64,000 nt of DNA, from positions 65,573,993 through 65,637,992 of the forward strand of contig OZ024908.1 of NCBI GenBank assembly GCA_964017125.1, in the 5' to 3' direction. The notes under the pieces are model-generated. The model was not told where the DNA came from. It saw only the letters and a list, made by a program, of their open reading frames with translations, and made no database searches. A program made the translations under genes and the position numbers. This DNA is from Flabesymbios commensalis. Lineage: Eukaryota; Annelida; Polychaeta; Terebellida; Flabelligeridae. Below are positions 1 to 12,350 of the stretch, piece by piece. Position 1 is the stretch's first letter. Every line of letters begins with the position of its first letter.

Positions 1-329
1 TGTTTGATGTAAAAAAATATTTACCTATTTCCCCTTGAATATCTCGGGTCGAAGCTTAGTTTTTAAATATTGACGATTTCGGGCTTTTTTATGCAAAGCG
101 TATTGCTGGTGTACGCCGGGGGGACTCGAATATATTAAAATCGCCCTGCACCATCACGTAAACCTGCACATACAACTAATTAATTTTATTAATGTAAAAC
201 ATTCAGTTCACTGCAACTTTAGTATGGTTAGCATAGTCGCATATATTATTATTGACAGACAAAGTAGAAGGCGCTAAACTTTCTGCCTGAAATAATTCTA
301 ATCAATTGGATAAATGATAATATAACAAT
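1..329. other. AT-rich sequence, nothing recognised
   Basis: No repeat, palindrome or coding signal that I can support is visible in this stretch. Confidence 0.6.
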
Positions 330-369
330 TTGCATACCCCTCCCTGTGCTGTGTGCAGATATCATCATG

Positions 370-705
370 TGCGGTGGCCTCTCAGACGCAGAAGAGGAGA
401 AGAAGAAAAAGGAGAAAGGGGAGAAGAGATGAGAAAGAAAAGGAGGAAGATAAAAACGAAGAAGAGGACGAGCAAGATGGAAGGAGGAGGGAGAAAGGGG
501 AGAAAGAGGAGGAAGAGGAGGAGGAAGAGGGAGGAGAAGAGGAGGAGGAGGACGGAGAAATGGGGAGGGGGATGAATAGAAGAGAAGAGGCAGAAGGTGG
601 AAAAGCAGGAGGAGGTAAAAAAGAATGATGAGGAAGAGGATACTATGGAAGAAGAGGTGGAAGAGAAGAAGTATGAGAAAGAGGATGAGGCGAAGAAGAA
701 GGATT
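370..705 (+). repeat. Purine-rich (GGA/GAA) low-complexity tract
   Basis: The plus strand is almost entirely A and G, with irregular GAGGA/GAAGA units. Frames across it read Glu/Lys/Arg-rich peptides, which is what any polypurine tract gives, so these are not taken as genes. Such tracts can form triplex (H-DNA) structures. No mirror symmetry was established by eye. Confidence 0.9.
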
Positions 706-844
706 CATCGTATGTACGTTTATCAGTTCATGTATGTTTATTATTCAGAACACCATTTTTCATTTACATGACGTATAATAACAGTTTCACCAAGGTAATG
801 TAAGAGAACTCGTTCAGATCATTACAATATATATATTTAAAAGT

Positions 845-928
845 ATATCGTCGCCTCGGAGCTAAAGGATCCTATCTGCCACTCTAGCGAGTGTCAGATA
901 GGATCCTTTAGCTCCGAGGCAACGATAT
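845..928. repeat. 40-bp inverted repeat with 4-base loop
   Basis: Arms 845-884 and 889-928 are reverse complements with two mismatches, separated by the four bases TAGC. The arm contains CTCGGAGCTAAAGGATCC. The near-identity implies a recent origin or maintenance. It is not flanked by an obvious duplication. It could be a tiny foldback element or a structured transcript; no function is assigned. Confidence 0.9.
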
Positions 929-1586
929 GCGCATTCACAGTCACATGCATATGACAGGACTGTATACAATTTTAGCATTGCGATGTTCATATTGTATAAT
1001 GCGACACCAATTATAGACATCCTATGCACGTCAGTCCACGAGCTACCATTGAGCTATGGGGAGTTGCTGACCTGCTGAGTGAGATAATGGCGCGTGGTTC
1101 CCAGTGATAATGGCATCAATCAGACTTGCCAGGCGCAGTCAACAGCTCTTATTATCTAACTGGTCATCGGCGAGACAAGACGTCTGCCCAACACCGGGTC
1201 AATGCTGCCGGCGTTGGCCTGACGTTGAACAGACGTCTGGTGTGCACATGGATTCCTTGACGTGTGGGCTCATTAAGCATGATCTGCACGTTACATGTGC
1301 GTGTCATTTCAAATCAACGCCCTAATAGAAATAGTTGCCTGGCGGGTGAACGAGGAACATTTGGGTGCTGATGATCCGTCTGGGACGCTGATTTCAGAAC
1401 ATGGATCTGCCAGGACTACAAGACTCAGGTGTCTTTGGCTCAATAAGGGCTGGCATTCCTGGCGACAGCGTAAAGTCTGGAGCCTGAATGCACCAGTTTC
1501 CGAATAGAATAATCACCACATCACTGTTCCTCGTCACTGACAAAGTTCTAAACAAACACGAGACGTCCAGCTAATGCTGGTTGAAC
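929..1586. other. GC-richer unrecognised stretch
   Basis: Roughly 1000-1500 is less AT-rich than its surroundings and carries two overlapping plus-strand open frames (1104-1325 and 1295-1507). Neither resembles a family I know. It may be a worn fragment of a transposon gene or a host exon. No splice sites or conserved motifs could be defended. Confidence 0.4.
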
Positions 1587-1860
1587 TTTTAAAGCGCTGC
1601 CTTATTTTTGTATAAACCATAGGAACCAATGTTTTTTTATTTTGAAATCTCCATAAATGTCTTAGTTATCTCTGTACGCTTCATTTGAATATCTATGTTA
1701 GGGGTCTACGACCATTTCAAATATTTTAATTATTTCAGAGCGGGGGTCGTCTTTATACGTCAGAATCTGACGTATAAAGACGGTCAGAATCTGAAGTCTA
1801 CAAACGTCAGATTCTGACGTATAAAGACGGTACCCGGGCTGAAATGGTTAAAGCGCTAAA
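1587..1860 (+). mobile_element. MITE family P, copy 1 (palindrome-bearing)
   Basis: This shares an ordered block with copies at 13133-13339 (inverted) and 48329-48592: a 'cataaatgtcttagtta' core, a 'tatgttagggg'-like segment, then a palindrome. Here the palindrome at 1748-1782 has 17-bp perfect arms (CGTCTTTATACGTCAGA). The same motif recurs at 1807-1830. The ends carry AAAGCGCT in inverted orientation (near 1591 and 1850). It has no coding capacity. Confidence 0.75.
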
Positions 1861-1883
1861 TTACGTCATTTAATAATTCATCC

Positions 1884-2160
1884 ACTTGAAGTTGTGGATC
1901 GCGATTGAATACCAAACATTTTCAAATCTTGATGTTTAAACACTGCAATAACTTTTATTTAACCCTTAACCTGCTGAATTTAAAACAAAAAAACCAGTCA
2001 CTTGAAGTTGTGTATACATCGCTAAAGCGACCCATTTGACACCAACCATTTGCAAACCGTGATGTTCAGTCACTCATTTAATTTCCAATAACTATGTTTA
2101 ATAGGTGAATAAAAACCTTCTTAAATTGACCATAGTCGTAATTAGCAGCCAACGCGTTAA
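1884..2160 (+). mobile_element. MITE family H, copy 1 plus an adjacent half copy
   Basis: The main copy (1959-2160) runs from TTAACCCTTAACCTGCTG to AGCAGCCAACGCGTTAA, so both ends carry TTAA and partly matching inverted ends. Inside is the family motif CACTTGAAGTTGTG, which in other copies forms a hairpin. Just upstream (1884-1958) a second partial copy with the same motif abuts it. TTAA flanks suggest piggyBac-type mobilisation (inference). Confidence 0.75.
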
Positions 2161-2839
2161 CCTGATAATAAAACAGATTGAAACGATCATGGTCGAGCTG
2201 AGCGGTTAAAGGGTTGATGATGGGCAAGCGTCGGACACTGTGGACCTACACACAGTCTGTCACATACTATAGACTAAATTATACTATCAACGACGATCAA
2301 CAAAAACTTGCAACAAAAAGTCTTATTATAATTCTGATGATCTTACATAAATAAATGTAAGGGGTCTAAGCAAGTCCTGTTAACATGTATTCGTTGCTTT
2401 GTCGTATGGTGCTAATTTTAACCTGATCTGTAAAAAATCAATATCTTAGGAGGAGTAGTTTTAATGCTTCAAATAACGGTTTGTCAAGGTAGCATGTATG
2501 GTTGCAATAGTAATTGATGCAGGTCTATAAAATTCTATAAAAAAGAGCTGCTGCCTTGGTATTTTTAAAACTTATTATCTATCTGGCTATTTGGATAAAA
2601 TACACCATTCACAATAATACAATTGTATACTACATTTGTTTGAAAATATGTTTTAAAATAGCTGACCATCGTTAAAAGCAGTTTCTGTGTTTGTTATACG
2701 ACTAGCTTAAGCTCGTATGGTGCGACCCCTTCCCTATGCAACGTACACACAAACCTGACTTGAGTGTACCGACATCCAAGGTTCTAGTATATTTGCGACA
2801 ACTGAGAATGGCGGCTGGAGAACACGTCAATAAATTTAG
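2161..2839. other. AT-rich sequence, nothing recognised
   Basis: No coding frame, repeat or palindrome of note was seen. Confidence 0.5.
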
Positions 2840-3780
2840 TCACTTATTCCTTATTCAATAAGGAATAAGGACTAAGTAACAGATACTTATTTTTTGTTGG
2901 ACAGATTAAGGAATAAGACAACATACACTTATTCTTTATTGGAATAAGGAATAACTAACGGGCTACGTATTACTTGTTCGAATTTGGATAAGTAACACTA
3001 AAAATAAAAATAAACATAATGAAAGAAACAAATTTATGCTCACGCTCTACAAAATGTGCTGATACAATGGTTTTCTAGACAAAAACGTTAAATCACCAAC
3101 CTGGCAATATTGACATGCACAAGGAGCTTTAACATATTCACATATTCGCTCTTGTATCACTGGTTACTTATTCCTTATCCGCGTTTGATTAACTAACTGG
3201 TACATATACGGCAAAAAGTACAAGTCTTGTTATTTATTCGGTTTCAAATGAGGAATAAGTAACTGGTTATTCCTTATTCGCGTTTTAATAAGTAGCTGGT
3301 ATGTACGGTGGAAAACACTTACAAATACGAAAACACATCTAGAATACGTTAAAACTCGACAAAAGACGTTCCTATACTTGTAATATGAGGAGAGAAGGAT
3401 GTAAAATATCAACAAATGGTTGTACAAGTCTTGTTACTTATTCGGTTTTGTATAAGGAATAAGTAACTGGTTACTTATTCTTGAATACCCTCAAACTCGA
3501 TAAAAGACGTTCATACACTCTTATTTTGAGGAAATAAATAACTAAAACAACGCCCTGAACGCAAAAAGAGTAGTGCACTTCCTTTTAGTTATTTGGTTTT
3601 GAATAAGGAAAAAGTAACTGGTTACTTATTCCCTATTCGCGTTCGAATATTAAGTAAATGGTACTTTTACTGTGAAAACCACTATAAAATACGACAACAA
3701 ATCTAGAATGCGCTCAAACTTGACAAAAGATTTCATATTTTTGTAATATGAGGAGATAAATGAGTAAAATATGGAATAGT
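2840..3780 (+). repeat. TTACTTATTCC satellite block 1
   Basis: About four diverged units of roughly 160-205 bp. Each contains an inverted pair (GGAATAAGTAAC / GTTACTTATTCC), then a 'gaaaacac...tctagaat...ctcgacaaaagacgtt' segment and 'acaagtcttgttacttattcgg'. The same unit recurs in the opposite orientation at 19640-20185. There is no coding content. Confidence 0.85.
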
Positions 3781-4689
3781 GTGTAATATGGGAAGGGTTC
3801 AATTAGTATGGTTATTATTTGAAGAAAAATGTAGAACGTAGTTTATTTTTTTCTACATATTTTAATCATAATACGACACTTATTATTTTGTATTTTCTAT
3901 GTGTTCATACTCGTTTGATATATATGACCGTCCATGTCAAAATCAGCAGACATTTTAGAAGTGCGTATTTGTATTGATTATAATATTGGGAATGCTCTAG
4001 AAATAAAAAGAAAACGGAAGGAATCTAAAAATTATTCATGAGTTAGGAGGTTTCAAATATATTATTTAAGTTCTTCACAATCATCTGGACTACAATATGA
4101 CGGAAATTTCCGTCCTCATTCGTCGATGTACACGCACTTCAAATGTAATTCACATTTTAACTGCGCCATTTTTACAATCGTTCATCACTTTTTCGTGTAA
4201 TTGTCAAATTTTTTTTGCTTACTTTACAATTTATTTCACCGCTCAAACAAGTTTCAATTTTTATGTTATACTGTGACGGTCAGGTTAATTTTATCAAGTT
4301 CAAGTTATACATCAACTGAAAACCTCTATGTCTGAAACACTGCAGTGTAGTATATGTCAGTGTGTAATTCTTTGTCATGTTCATGTTGATTTTAAATGAA
4401 TGCTTTTTTCCACTAGCATACAACCTATAGATCCAAAAAAAATTGTTTCCATTTTTTTCCTCCAGTGGTTAGATAACAATTCCAAATGGCCGCCACCGAT
4501 GACAGAACTGTAAAAAATCGGCATGTATTTGGCTAGAAATGAAACACACACACAAGCTACGGTTCTTTTTAAAGTGTGAGCCAGTTCATAGATAAGTTCT
4601 ACATATGTAACCAGAACATACACTATACATAATTATTGTATATAGGGCTGCTGTGATTTATTTTCATGCTACTGGGTTATTTTAACGGG
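3781..4689. other. AT-rich flank of element A with weak inverted matches
   Basis: Short stretches here match the far side of element A in inverted orientation: 'gaccgtccatgtcaaaatca' (about 3925) against 'tgattttgacatggatggtc' (about 7235), and 'tttccatttttttc' (about 4448) against its complement near 6790. Element A may therefore have longer, heavily decayed outer arms. No gene was seen. Confidence 0.4.
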
Positions 4690-6480
4690 CACCATGCGAT
4701 GTAGGGATGTAGAACTTGTCACCGTGGACGCCCCTCTCCTCTACTCACACCAACTAGTTTTCAAGCTTTGATATATCCCTAGTATAACATGGGATGCTAT
4801 CAGTTAAAAATAAGGACGAACTTTATATTTTAACCGTTTTTATGGGGGTACCCCTAAACATGTCTAGAACTAAGGGGTAGGGTTGTGTAGGCGTCTGTCA
4901 TTGATTTTCTGACTAAGCAATCATCACACGCGATATACCATATTACAGATCAATAAATTATTGTTTTAATATTACATCACGCATTGCAGTACAGTAAATA
5001 GTCCTCTCTACACCTACCCTAAAGCATGTTTTTTATTATAAAATAATCAAAATGAATAAAACAAACTAATCAACCTAGTCAAAGGAAATGACATAATAAA
5101 TCGTAGTTATTGGACATATCAATATCTGGCCTATGTTTTCTAAACCCAGATTTGTGTATGCTTAAAAATGAGTGTTATTCATATTTATTAATGCAATACA
5201 TATTTTTTAATGAAATAATACATGATATTGCAGCCTTTCATTAAAATATGTCTATTTAGCCTGGGCTGAAATCTAAAACATGGAACTTTGCTCGGAATTT
5301 TGGTGTATACTTTTTATCCACTTGTTTTTACATAATTTGTGTGTGGTGAATTCGAATCTGTCTGATAGCATTCTATTCTATATTTGGTGACCTTCACCTT
5401 CATATTAGCAAAACACAAAATGGCCACCAAAATGCTAAGAAAACCCCATATTTTTTCATAGTTTGTCGCATGTAAAAGAATAATTTATGGTTTCTGCTAG
5501 ATTTTTATTTGATGATTTTTTTATTGTGTCTTTGGGAAGAAATGACCTTTATTTGACCTTTAAATCCAAGGCATCCGCCGCTTTTATGTATTTACGGTTA
5601 CTATAAGTATACTGCTGAACATGTTGACGATAATATGACGTATTTGTAGTGACTTAAGGGATTAGGACTAAACGTTACTGACGAGTAAATTTACACGAAA
5701 AAATCCAAAATTGCCGCGAAATTAATCTCCATATGGACCAAAAACAAAATGGCTATCAAAAGGTAAATTAAACCTCTTGTTTTATTTGTGGCTCGGAATT
5801 GCTCAATTTATTGATTTTGTATGACTTGGGGGCCGAAACAAACATTTCTGATATTTACTGTTCATCGTCTGACCTATATTATATCGTAATATCCAAGATG
5901 GACGTCATTTTAGTTATTTACTATTATAATAATGACGTTTTTCCAAATACTAAGCACATAAAAGCATGTTTAGCATACATTGTGCTTAAACACAGTTTCG
6001 AATGACTTGAGACCTAATCTGACGTATTATTTAATCTATTTTTAGATTTCCATTAAACAAATGTTGTTTATGATATGATAGTTCACATGCATACAAATCG
6101 CTTTTATTTGTGTGTTGGCGGTAACCATTTTGAATTTGAAGGTCAAATATAGGTCATTTTGAACGAAAAACATGAAATTTATCAGCCCCAAATCATGCAG
6201 AAACCAGAAATCGTGCAAAAATGTTTACCAATATATATAAAACATACAGTTTTGGCGAACATTTTTTTATTAGCTTATTTAAAGGTGAAGGACACCAGGT
6301 ATAAAAAAAAAATAGAATGTTATCCGACAGATTCGAGTTCAGCACACACAAATTATGTAAAAACAAGCGGACATAAAATATAGACTCAACTGCCGAGCAA
6401 AGACAGGCGTTCGTGTAACCCTACATCCTCATTTTAAACAGGTTTGGGGGTATCCCCATATAAGCGGTCAAAATATATAG
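4690..6480 (-). mobile_element. Long inverted-repeat element, copy A
   Basis: The left part (about 4820-5440) and right part (about 6140-6480) are imperfect reverse complements: for example, 'tgggggtacccctaaaca' near 4841 pairs with 'gtttgggggtatcccca' near 6443, and 'gttttctaaacccagat' and 'caccttcat' blocks have inverted partners. The middle (5590-5760) matches the middle of copies B (33645-35765) and C (59038-61340), but in opposite orientation. It is noncoding, with CCAAAATGGCC-type motifs. The outer ends are eroded, so the family is unassigned. Confidence 0.75.
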
Positions 6481-7764
6481 TTATAGTATTTCTTTTATTG
6501 TTAATATATTGTTTCATTGCTGGGAGACACTCCTGTAGGAATTATTATTCCTGATAGAATGAAACCTCTATAATGTATGCGCGAGTTTATAGGTATTTTA
6601 ATACAATTTAGTCCATAATTTAGTATTATCTATATTTGTTCATCGCAATATTATGTCCTGGCCGTTCTGATGGATTAGACACAACAAATGACATTGATTT
6701 TGTCTTTTTATGTTCATTATTAGTGATAGTATAACAGAAACCTGATTTTTGCTTATCAGTGTCGGCCATCTTGGATTTTTCATTATTGGGCTAAAGAAAA
6801 AAATGGAAACATTTTTTAATTGTTAAGTTGGGATATCTAGATGTGAAAAATCATCATCAATCAAAATCAACATGAACATGACACAGAATTTTGATACATA
6901 GCGACATGTACTAGTGATTGTCTTGATTTAAACAGTAGATTATCGGTATAGGAAGATGCTATATATCCACCAATGATATTTTATTTACTGCACGATATCA
7001 AGGTAACATTACATTTTCCAAGGACAAAATCGTGGTCATTTTAAGTTTAAAACAATAGATCTCCGGTACCATTGATGCGATTGTTATGATGTAAAATTGA
7101 TCAAAATATAGATATTTTACGATCCTGTAACGACTAATTGGTAATACTAATACAAATCGATAAAATGCCGGTTTCTCCAAAACTTCATGGTGTTAAGAGA
7201 GACATGTAGCTGTTTCACAAATGCCGCTTTCCGCCTGATTTTGACATGGATGGTCACATAGTGCCGTGGAGTCTAATTGTGTGTATTATTAACAGAGTGC
7301 CAAGTGATACGCCACAGCACCATACAAAACAAAACCAGACTCTGCGGTCGTTGATAGCAATTTATTGAAATACATTGCCCGAAATAAAAGACATGTATCT
7401 CTGTGTGTTTAAGTGTAACATCTTGATTAGACACAGTAGTGACATCATTTTATATTCCGATGTTTGTACATTTTTGTGACAAATCATACAAACTTTAAAG
7501 GTTTTACTGGGCGTGGAACACAACTGTTTCAGCAAATGATTTTCTATTATCATCTTTGAAAATGATATAAATTTAATAGGACAAGTCGTACACGGGAATG
7601 TCTATGGCAATTTGTTCAATAATAATCACAACTACTTGTGGTTCAGGTACCACAAATTTCCTGGATTCCCACCGTGATTCCCCGTGACACTGTCTACAAT
7701 AAGAATTGACTATGACACCAAATGTGCGACTTAGATTCACAATTTAAAATAAAATGTATTAAAT
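6481..7764. other. AT-rich flank, no gene seen
   Basis: This holds the weak outer inverted matches to 3900-4460 described for element A. No coding frame resembles a known protein. Confidence 0.4.
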
Positions 7765-8030
7765 AGGCCGGGTCTATTTGCCCCGTCACGGGGCATACAA
7801 GGCAAGAAAAGTGTGTTGGATAACCCGTGACGGGGCAAATAACAGTTAAATGTTCTTCCATGTCCCATGACGGGGCGTGGAACCGCTGATTTTGTGCCTT
7901 CGATAAACCGTGGCGGCCGAAATAAAGGAAAATTAGAGTTATACAGCCCGCTGCGGTGTATGCAAGATAATTAAAGTGTCCTTAGGCACCCCGTGAATGA
8001 TGTAACGAGGTTATTATTGGTTGTCAAAAG
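7765..8030. repeat. Short CCCCGTGACGGGG palindrome cluster
   Basis: CCCCGTCACGGGG and its variants occur near 7780, 7820, 7868 and 7985, each within 'gacggggcaaat'-type context. A further copy sits near 19198. These look like decayed units of one small repeat; no function is proposed. Confidence 0.55.
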
Positions 8031-8269
8031 AAGCATTACATTGGGTCCATTCGACTAGCACAAAAAATATGTTCCCATTTCTAATTTTCAAAAACAACTA
8101 CATCGATTAGTGGAGTATGTTCCATCTGGCACTCCGAGGCCGACAGGCATGTACATCGATCATGAGATCATCCACTGTTACTCGTCATGCAGCCCCGAGG
8201 GGCCAATGCACAGGTCCACATCTTAGTGTAGGGAGCATTTGATATTCAATTCGAAATAAACATATCCAG

Positions 8270-9335
8270 TGTGTAGCAAGCCCCGCCTGAGAGAGGAGGT
8301 TTACCCAGTGCGCAGTGAGCCCCTCATCCCTCCTGAGAGAGGAGGTTTACCTAGTGTGCAGTGGGCCCTTCAACCCTCTTGAGAGAGGAGGTTTACCCAG
8401 TGTGCAGTGGGCCCTTCATCCCTCTTGACAGAGGAAGTTTACCCAGTGTGCAGTGAGCCCCTCATCCCTCCTGACAAAGGAGGTTTACCTAGTGTGCAGT
8501 GGGCCCTTCATCCCTCCTGAGAGAGGAGGTTTACCCAGTGTGCAGTGGGCCCTTCATCCCTCTTGAGAGAGGAGGTTTACCCAGTGTGCAATGGGCCCTT
8601 CATCCCTCTTGAGAGAGGACGTTTACCCAGCGTGCAGTGGGCCCTTCGTCCCTCTTGAGAGCGGAGGTTTACCCAGTGTGCAGCGGGCCCCTCATCCCTC
8701 CTGAGAGAGGACGTTTACCCAGTGTGCTGTGGGCCCCTCCTCCCTCCTGAGAGATGATGCTTACCTAGTGTGCAGTGGGCCATTCATCCCTCCTAAGAGA
8801 TGAGGTTTATCGATTGTGTAGTGAGCCCCTCATCCCTGACTCTGCCTGATAGATAAAGTTTACCTAGAGTCCAGTGAGCCCCTTATCCCTCCTGAGAGAT
8901 GAGGTTTACCCAGTGTGCAGTGAGCCGCTCATCCCTAACACTGCCTGAGAGATGAGGTTTACCCAGTGTGCAGTGGGCCCCTGATCCCTGACTGGCCCTG
9001 AAAGATGAGGTTTACCCAGTGTGCAACCAGCCCCTCATCCATCCTAAGGATGAGGTTTAGCCGGTGTGCAGTGGGCCACTCATTCCTCCTAATAGATGAG
9101 GTGTACCTGGCGTGTAGTGGGCCCCTCATCCCTTCTGAGAGATAAGGTTTTAGTCAGTGTGCAGCAATCCCTCATCCATCCTGAAGATGAGATTTAGCCG
9201 GCAGTGTGCAGTGAGCCCCTCATTCATAACTGGGCCTGAAAGATGAGGTTCACCCAGTGTGTAGCGAGCCTTTCACTCTCTCAGGGTAAAGTTTACACAG
9301 TGTGTAGTGAGCCCCTCATCCCCAAGAGATGAGAT
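8270..9335 (+). repeat. 46-bp minisatellite, left arm of FB1
   Basis: About 23 units of a 46-bp repeat with the core GAGGTTTACCCAGTGTGCAG followed by 'tgggcccctcatccctcct'. Spacing of the TTTACC core is 46 bp at 8301, 8347 and 8393. Units diverge gradually to the right (GATGAGG replaces GAGGAGG after about 8750). Confidence 0.95.
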
Positions 9336-11110
9336 TATCAGATTTCCCCTATATTAACATTCTGATGTCTAGAATATCACATATCTTATGTATTAGCACT
9401 CTCCATTCTAGAGTATCACATGTATTAACTCTCTGGAGTCTAGAGTATGACATGTCTCATGTGTCAACCCTCTGTGGACTAGACTACCATATTTTCTCTG
9501 CGTTAACCTTCTGATGCCTAGAGGTTCACATATCTTATTTATTAGGCCTCTGTGGACTAGAGTATCACACGTATTAGCCCTCTTTGTTCTGAAGTTTCAC
9601 GTTTCTAACGTATTAACATTCTGTGGACTACACTATCATGTTTATCTTATTTTAACCTACTGATGCCTAGAGAATCATCAATGGTATTGAATAACCTTCT
9701 ATAGGCTACAGTTTGATATGTATTAACCCTCTGAGGCCCAGAGAGTAGATAGTACCACGTTTCTCTAATATTAACACTATGTGGACTAGATTATTAAATT
9801 TCTTCCTTATTAACCTTTTGATGTCTGGAGTATCACATCTCTTATTTATCAACCCACTGTCGACTAGACTATCTCAAGTATTAACTCTCTGTGGTCTCGA
9901 GTATTACGTTTCTAATATATTCACCCTACGTGGACTACACTATCATGTTTAGCTTATTTTAACCTACTGATGCCTAGTTCATCACATATGTTATATATTA
10001 ACCCTCTATAGGCTGGAGTATTGCGTGTAATAACCCTCTGAGGTCCAGAGAGTCGATATTATCACGTGTCGCAAATATTAACCCTCTGTAGACTAGACTA
10101 TTAAATTTCTTCTATATTCACCTTTTGGTGTTTGAGGTATCACATGTCTTATTTATTAACCCTCTGTTGACTTTCGCAAGTATAAACCCTCTAGAGTATC
10201 ACGTTTCTTATGTCTTAACCATCTGTGGACTACACTATCATGTTTATCTTTTTTAACCTACTCATGCCTAGAGCTTCATAGATGTTATTTCTTAACCCTC
10301 CATAGGGTAGAGTTTGCCATGTATTAACCCCCTGAGATCCAGAGGGTCGATAGTATCACGTGTGTCTCGTGTATTACTGCGCTGTGGACTAGATTACCAT
10401 ATTTCTTCTATATTAACCTTGTCATACCTGGAGTATCATATGTTTTATCCATTAACCCTTTCCGGACTAGAGGAACACGTGTATTAATCCTCCGGTATCA
10501 CGTGTCTCAACTATTAATCTTCTGCTACTAGACTATTGTATTTATTATGTTAACCTTCTGTTGCCTAGAGTATTACATGTCTTCTGTATTAAAGCCGACA
10601 CAATCAGGCTAAAATCATCAAAAAATCAATAATTTTATTTTGGCTTCTTAATATACTTCCTTCATATGTGAACATGTCCATAGACTAGAATTACGGAAGT
10701 CTTTTAAATTTTGGGTTGCTGTGGCAACGTAGCAAGGTTGCGGAAAAACCCGTTTATCAGTTATTTCTGTATTTCTTAATTAAAACATGCAAGTCTGAAA
10801 TTAAATTGCGTATTTATTTCTCGCTTAACTGGTAAATGCGCAACACAAAATTAAAAAAAACATACGCAATACTAGTCTATGGACATGTTCACATATTATG
10901 GCCATATTAAGAAGCCAAAATAAAATTAATGATTTTTTATGATTTTAGCCTGATTGCGTCGCTTTAACTGTCTGGAGGCTGGAGTATCAAGTGTTGTCTC
11001 ATATAATAATCTTCTGGTGGCTAGAGTATGAAGTTGCTCCCATATTAATCATGTTAACCATCTGGTGCTACACTGGCATGTGTATGATATATTTTCTTCT
11101 GTAGCTAGAC
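9336..11110 (+). repeat. ~40-bp minisatellite, middle of FB1
   Basis: Irregular units of about 35-45 bp around ATTAACCCTCTGTGGACTAG followed by 'agtatcacgtttctt'. The array is interrupted by a MITE (10589-10966) and resumes to about 11110. Units are much more diverged than the 46-bp array, suggesting an older expansion. Confidence 0.85.
10589..10966 (+). mobile_element. MITE family R (TTAA-flanked), short copy
   Basis: TTAA at both ends, with inverted ends AGCCGACACAATCAGGC / GCCTGATTGCGTCGCT extending through 'taaaatcat...aaaaaatc...attttattttggcttcttaat' on both sides (arms about 60-70 bp). It splits the FB1 minisatellite, so it inserted later. Relatives are 33423-33565 (left end only) and 43766-46058 (long form). 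TTAA flanks fit piggyBac or Kolobok-like mobilisation. Confidence 0.9.
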
Positions 11111-11299
11111 CCAGCAAATGCTACAAATTGAAATATTTTTTATACAAATGAATTTTAAAAACAGATATTTACGAAACTTTGGCCTAACGCTATCTACGCT
11201 AGAAAAGCTAGGTGGATAAATGGGAGTTAGAGAGAAAATTAGCAAAATACTTTGATAGTAATCAAAGTTTTAAAGATCATTGTTTTATTATTGTGTTAT

Positions 11300-12350
11300 T
11301 ATTGCACACTGGAAAAACCTTATCTCTTAGGAGGGATGAGAGGCTGGTTGCACACTGGTGAGCTTCATCTCAGGGAGATGTAGGGGCTGTAGGGTGGTCT
11401 GGTTGCAGATCGGGTGAACTTCATCTCTCAGGCAGAGTCCGGGATGAGGTGCCCACTGCACACTGGGTAAACATCATCTCTGATGCAGTGTCAAGAATGA
11501 GGGGCTGACTGCACACTATGGAGACCTCATATATTAGAAGGGGTGAGGTGCCCATTCGACACAGACTAAACCTCATCCTTACCGTATCCCCGCGCATAAA
11601 CGTGCATGCACTTATAAGTGAAATTCGAATGTCATTTCTCCAAAAATATTCTTGTTCGTTTATAAATGCATGCACTTATATTCGAATACCAAGTGCATTC
11701 ACTTATATTCGAAAATTACTACGCGTACCACGGTGTAGCTCAAGACATATAATTCAGGTGTGAATAATAATAATATGACTATATTGACTTATAGACTATT
11801 ACTAGTTATTGCCCATAATAATTTTTTTTAAATGTTGATCGTAAATACGAACTACAATATTATTTATTATTATTTATTAACGGGTATATAGGAGAGAATT
11901 ACCCCATAATACAGATATGCGCCAACAGTTCAATGCGTCAAAGCGATAGGGTATGGGTATGATAGCTGAAAAGTGGGGACGAATGAGGTGTGATATAACA
12001 GTTCAGGTAGTGTCAACACCTATTTCCTGGAGTCACTCCTGCAAGGTAACTTCAAAGTAACTATCCCAATGATTACTAGCGTTAGCTCAGTTTACTTTGG
12101 ATTGTCATAAATCAAAGAATTACGATTTTAACGAATTGGAATAAATTTAAAATTATCTTTATGTTCGAATATAAGTGCATGCACTTATTTTCGAAAACTA
12201 AGTGCATTTTCGAATATAAGTGCATGCGCGGGGATACGATAATTAGGATGGATGAGGAGCTGGTTGTAAACCTCATATTTTAGGCCCAGTTTGGGACGAG
12301 GGGCCCACTGCACACTGGGTAAACCTCATCTCTCAGGGATGAGAAGACGG
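11300..12350 (-). repeat. 46-bp minisatellite, right arm of FB1 (split)
   Basis: Inverted copies of the 46-bp unit (CTGCACACTGGGTAAACCTC) occur at about 11310-11583 and 12238-12350. The array is interrupted by the element at 11584-12237. Confidence 0.85.
11584..12237. mobile_element. Nested 654-bp TIR element in FB1 right arm
   Basis: Ends GTATCCCCGCGCAT / ATGCGCGGGGATAC are inverted, followed inward on both sides by repeats of AAGTGCATGCACTTAT and TTCGAATATAAGTGCA, themselves palindromic. Arms are about 100 bp. The interior (11760-12140) is AT-rich and noncoding. It interrupts the 46-bp array, hence is younger than FB1. No clear target duplication was seen. Confidence 0.8.

Noticed and set aside
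353-803. Glu/Lys-rich frames resembling acidic nuclear proteins
   Set aside because: Low-complexity purine tract; no domain, splice signal or conserved residue outside the bias.
5799-6005. 68-codon frame in element A
   Set aside because: No resemblance to known proteins and not kept open in the other element copies.
8270-9335. Possible CRISPR-like regular repeat array
   Set aside because: Unit and 'spacer' are both repeated in every copy; it is a eukaryotic minisatellite in a foldback arm.
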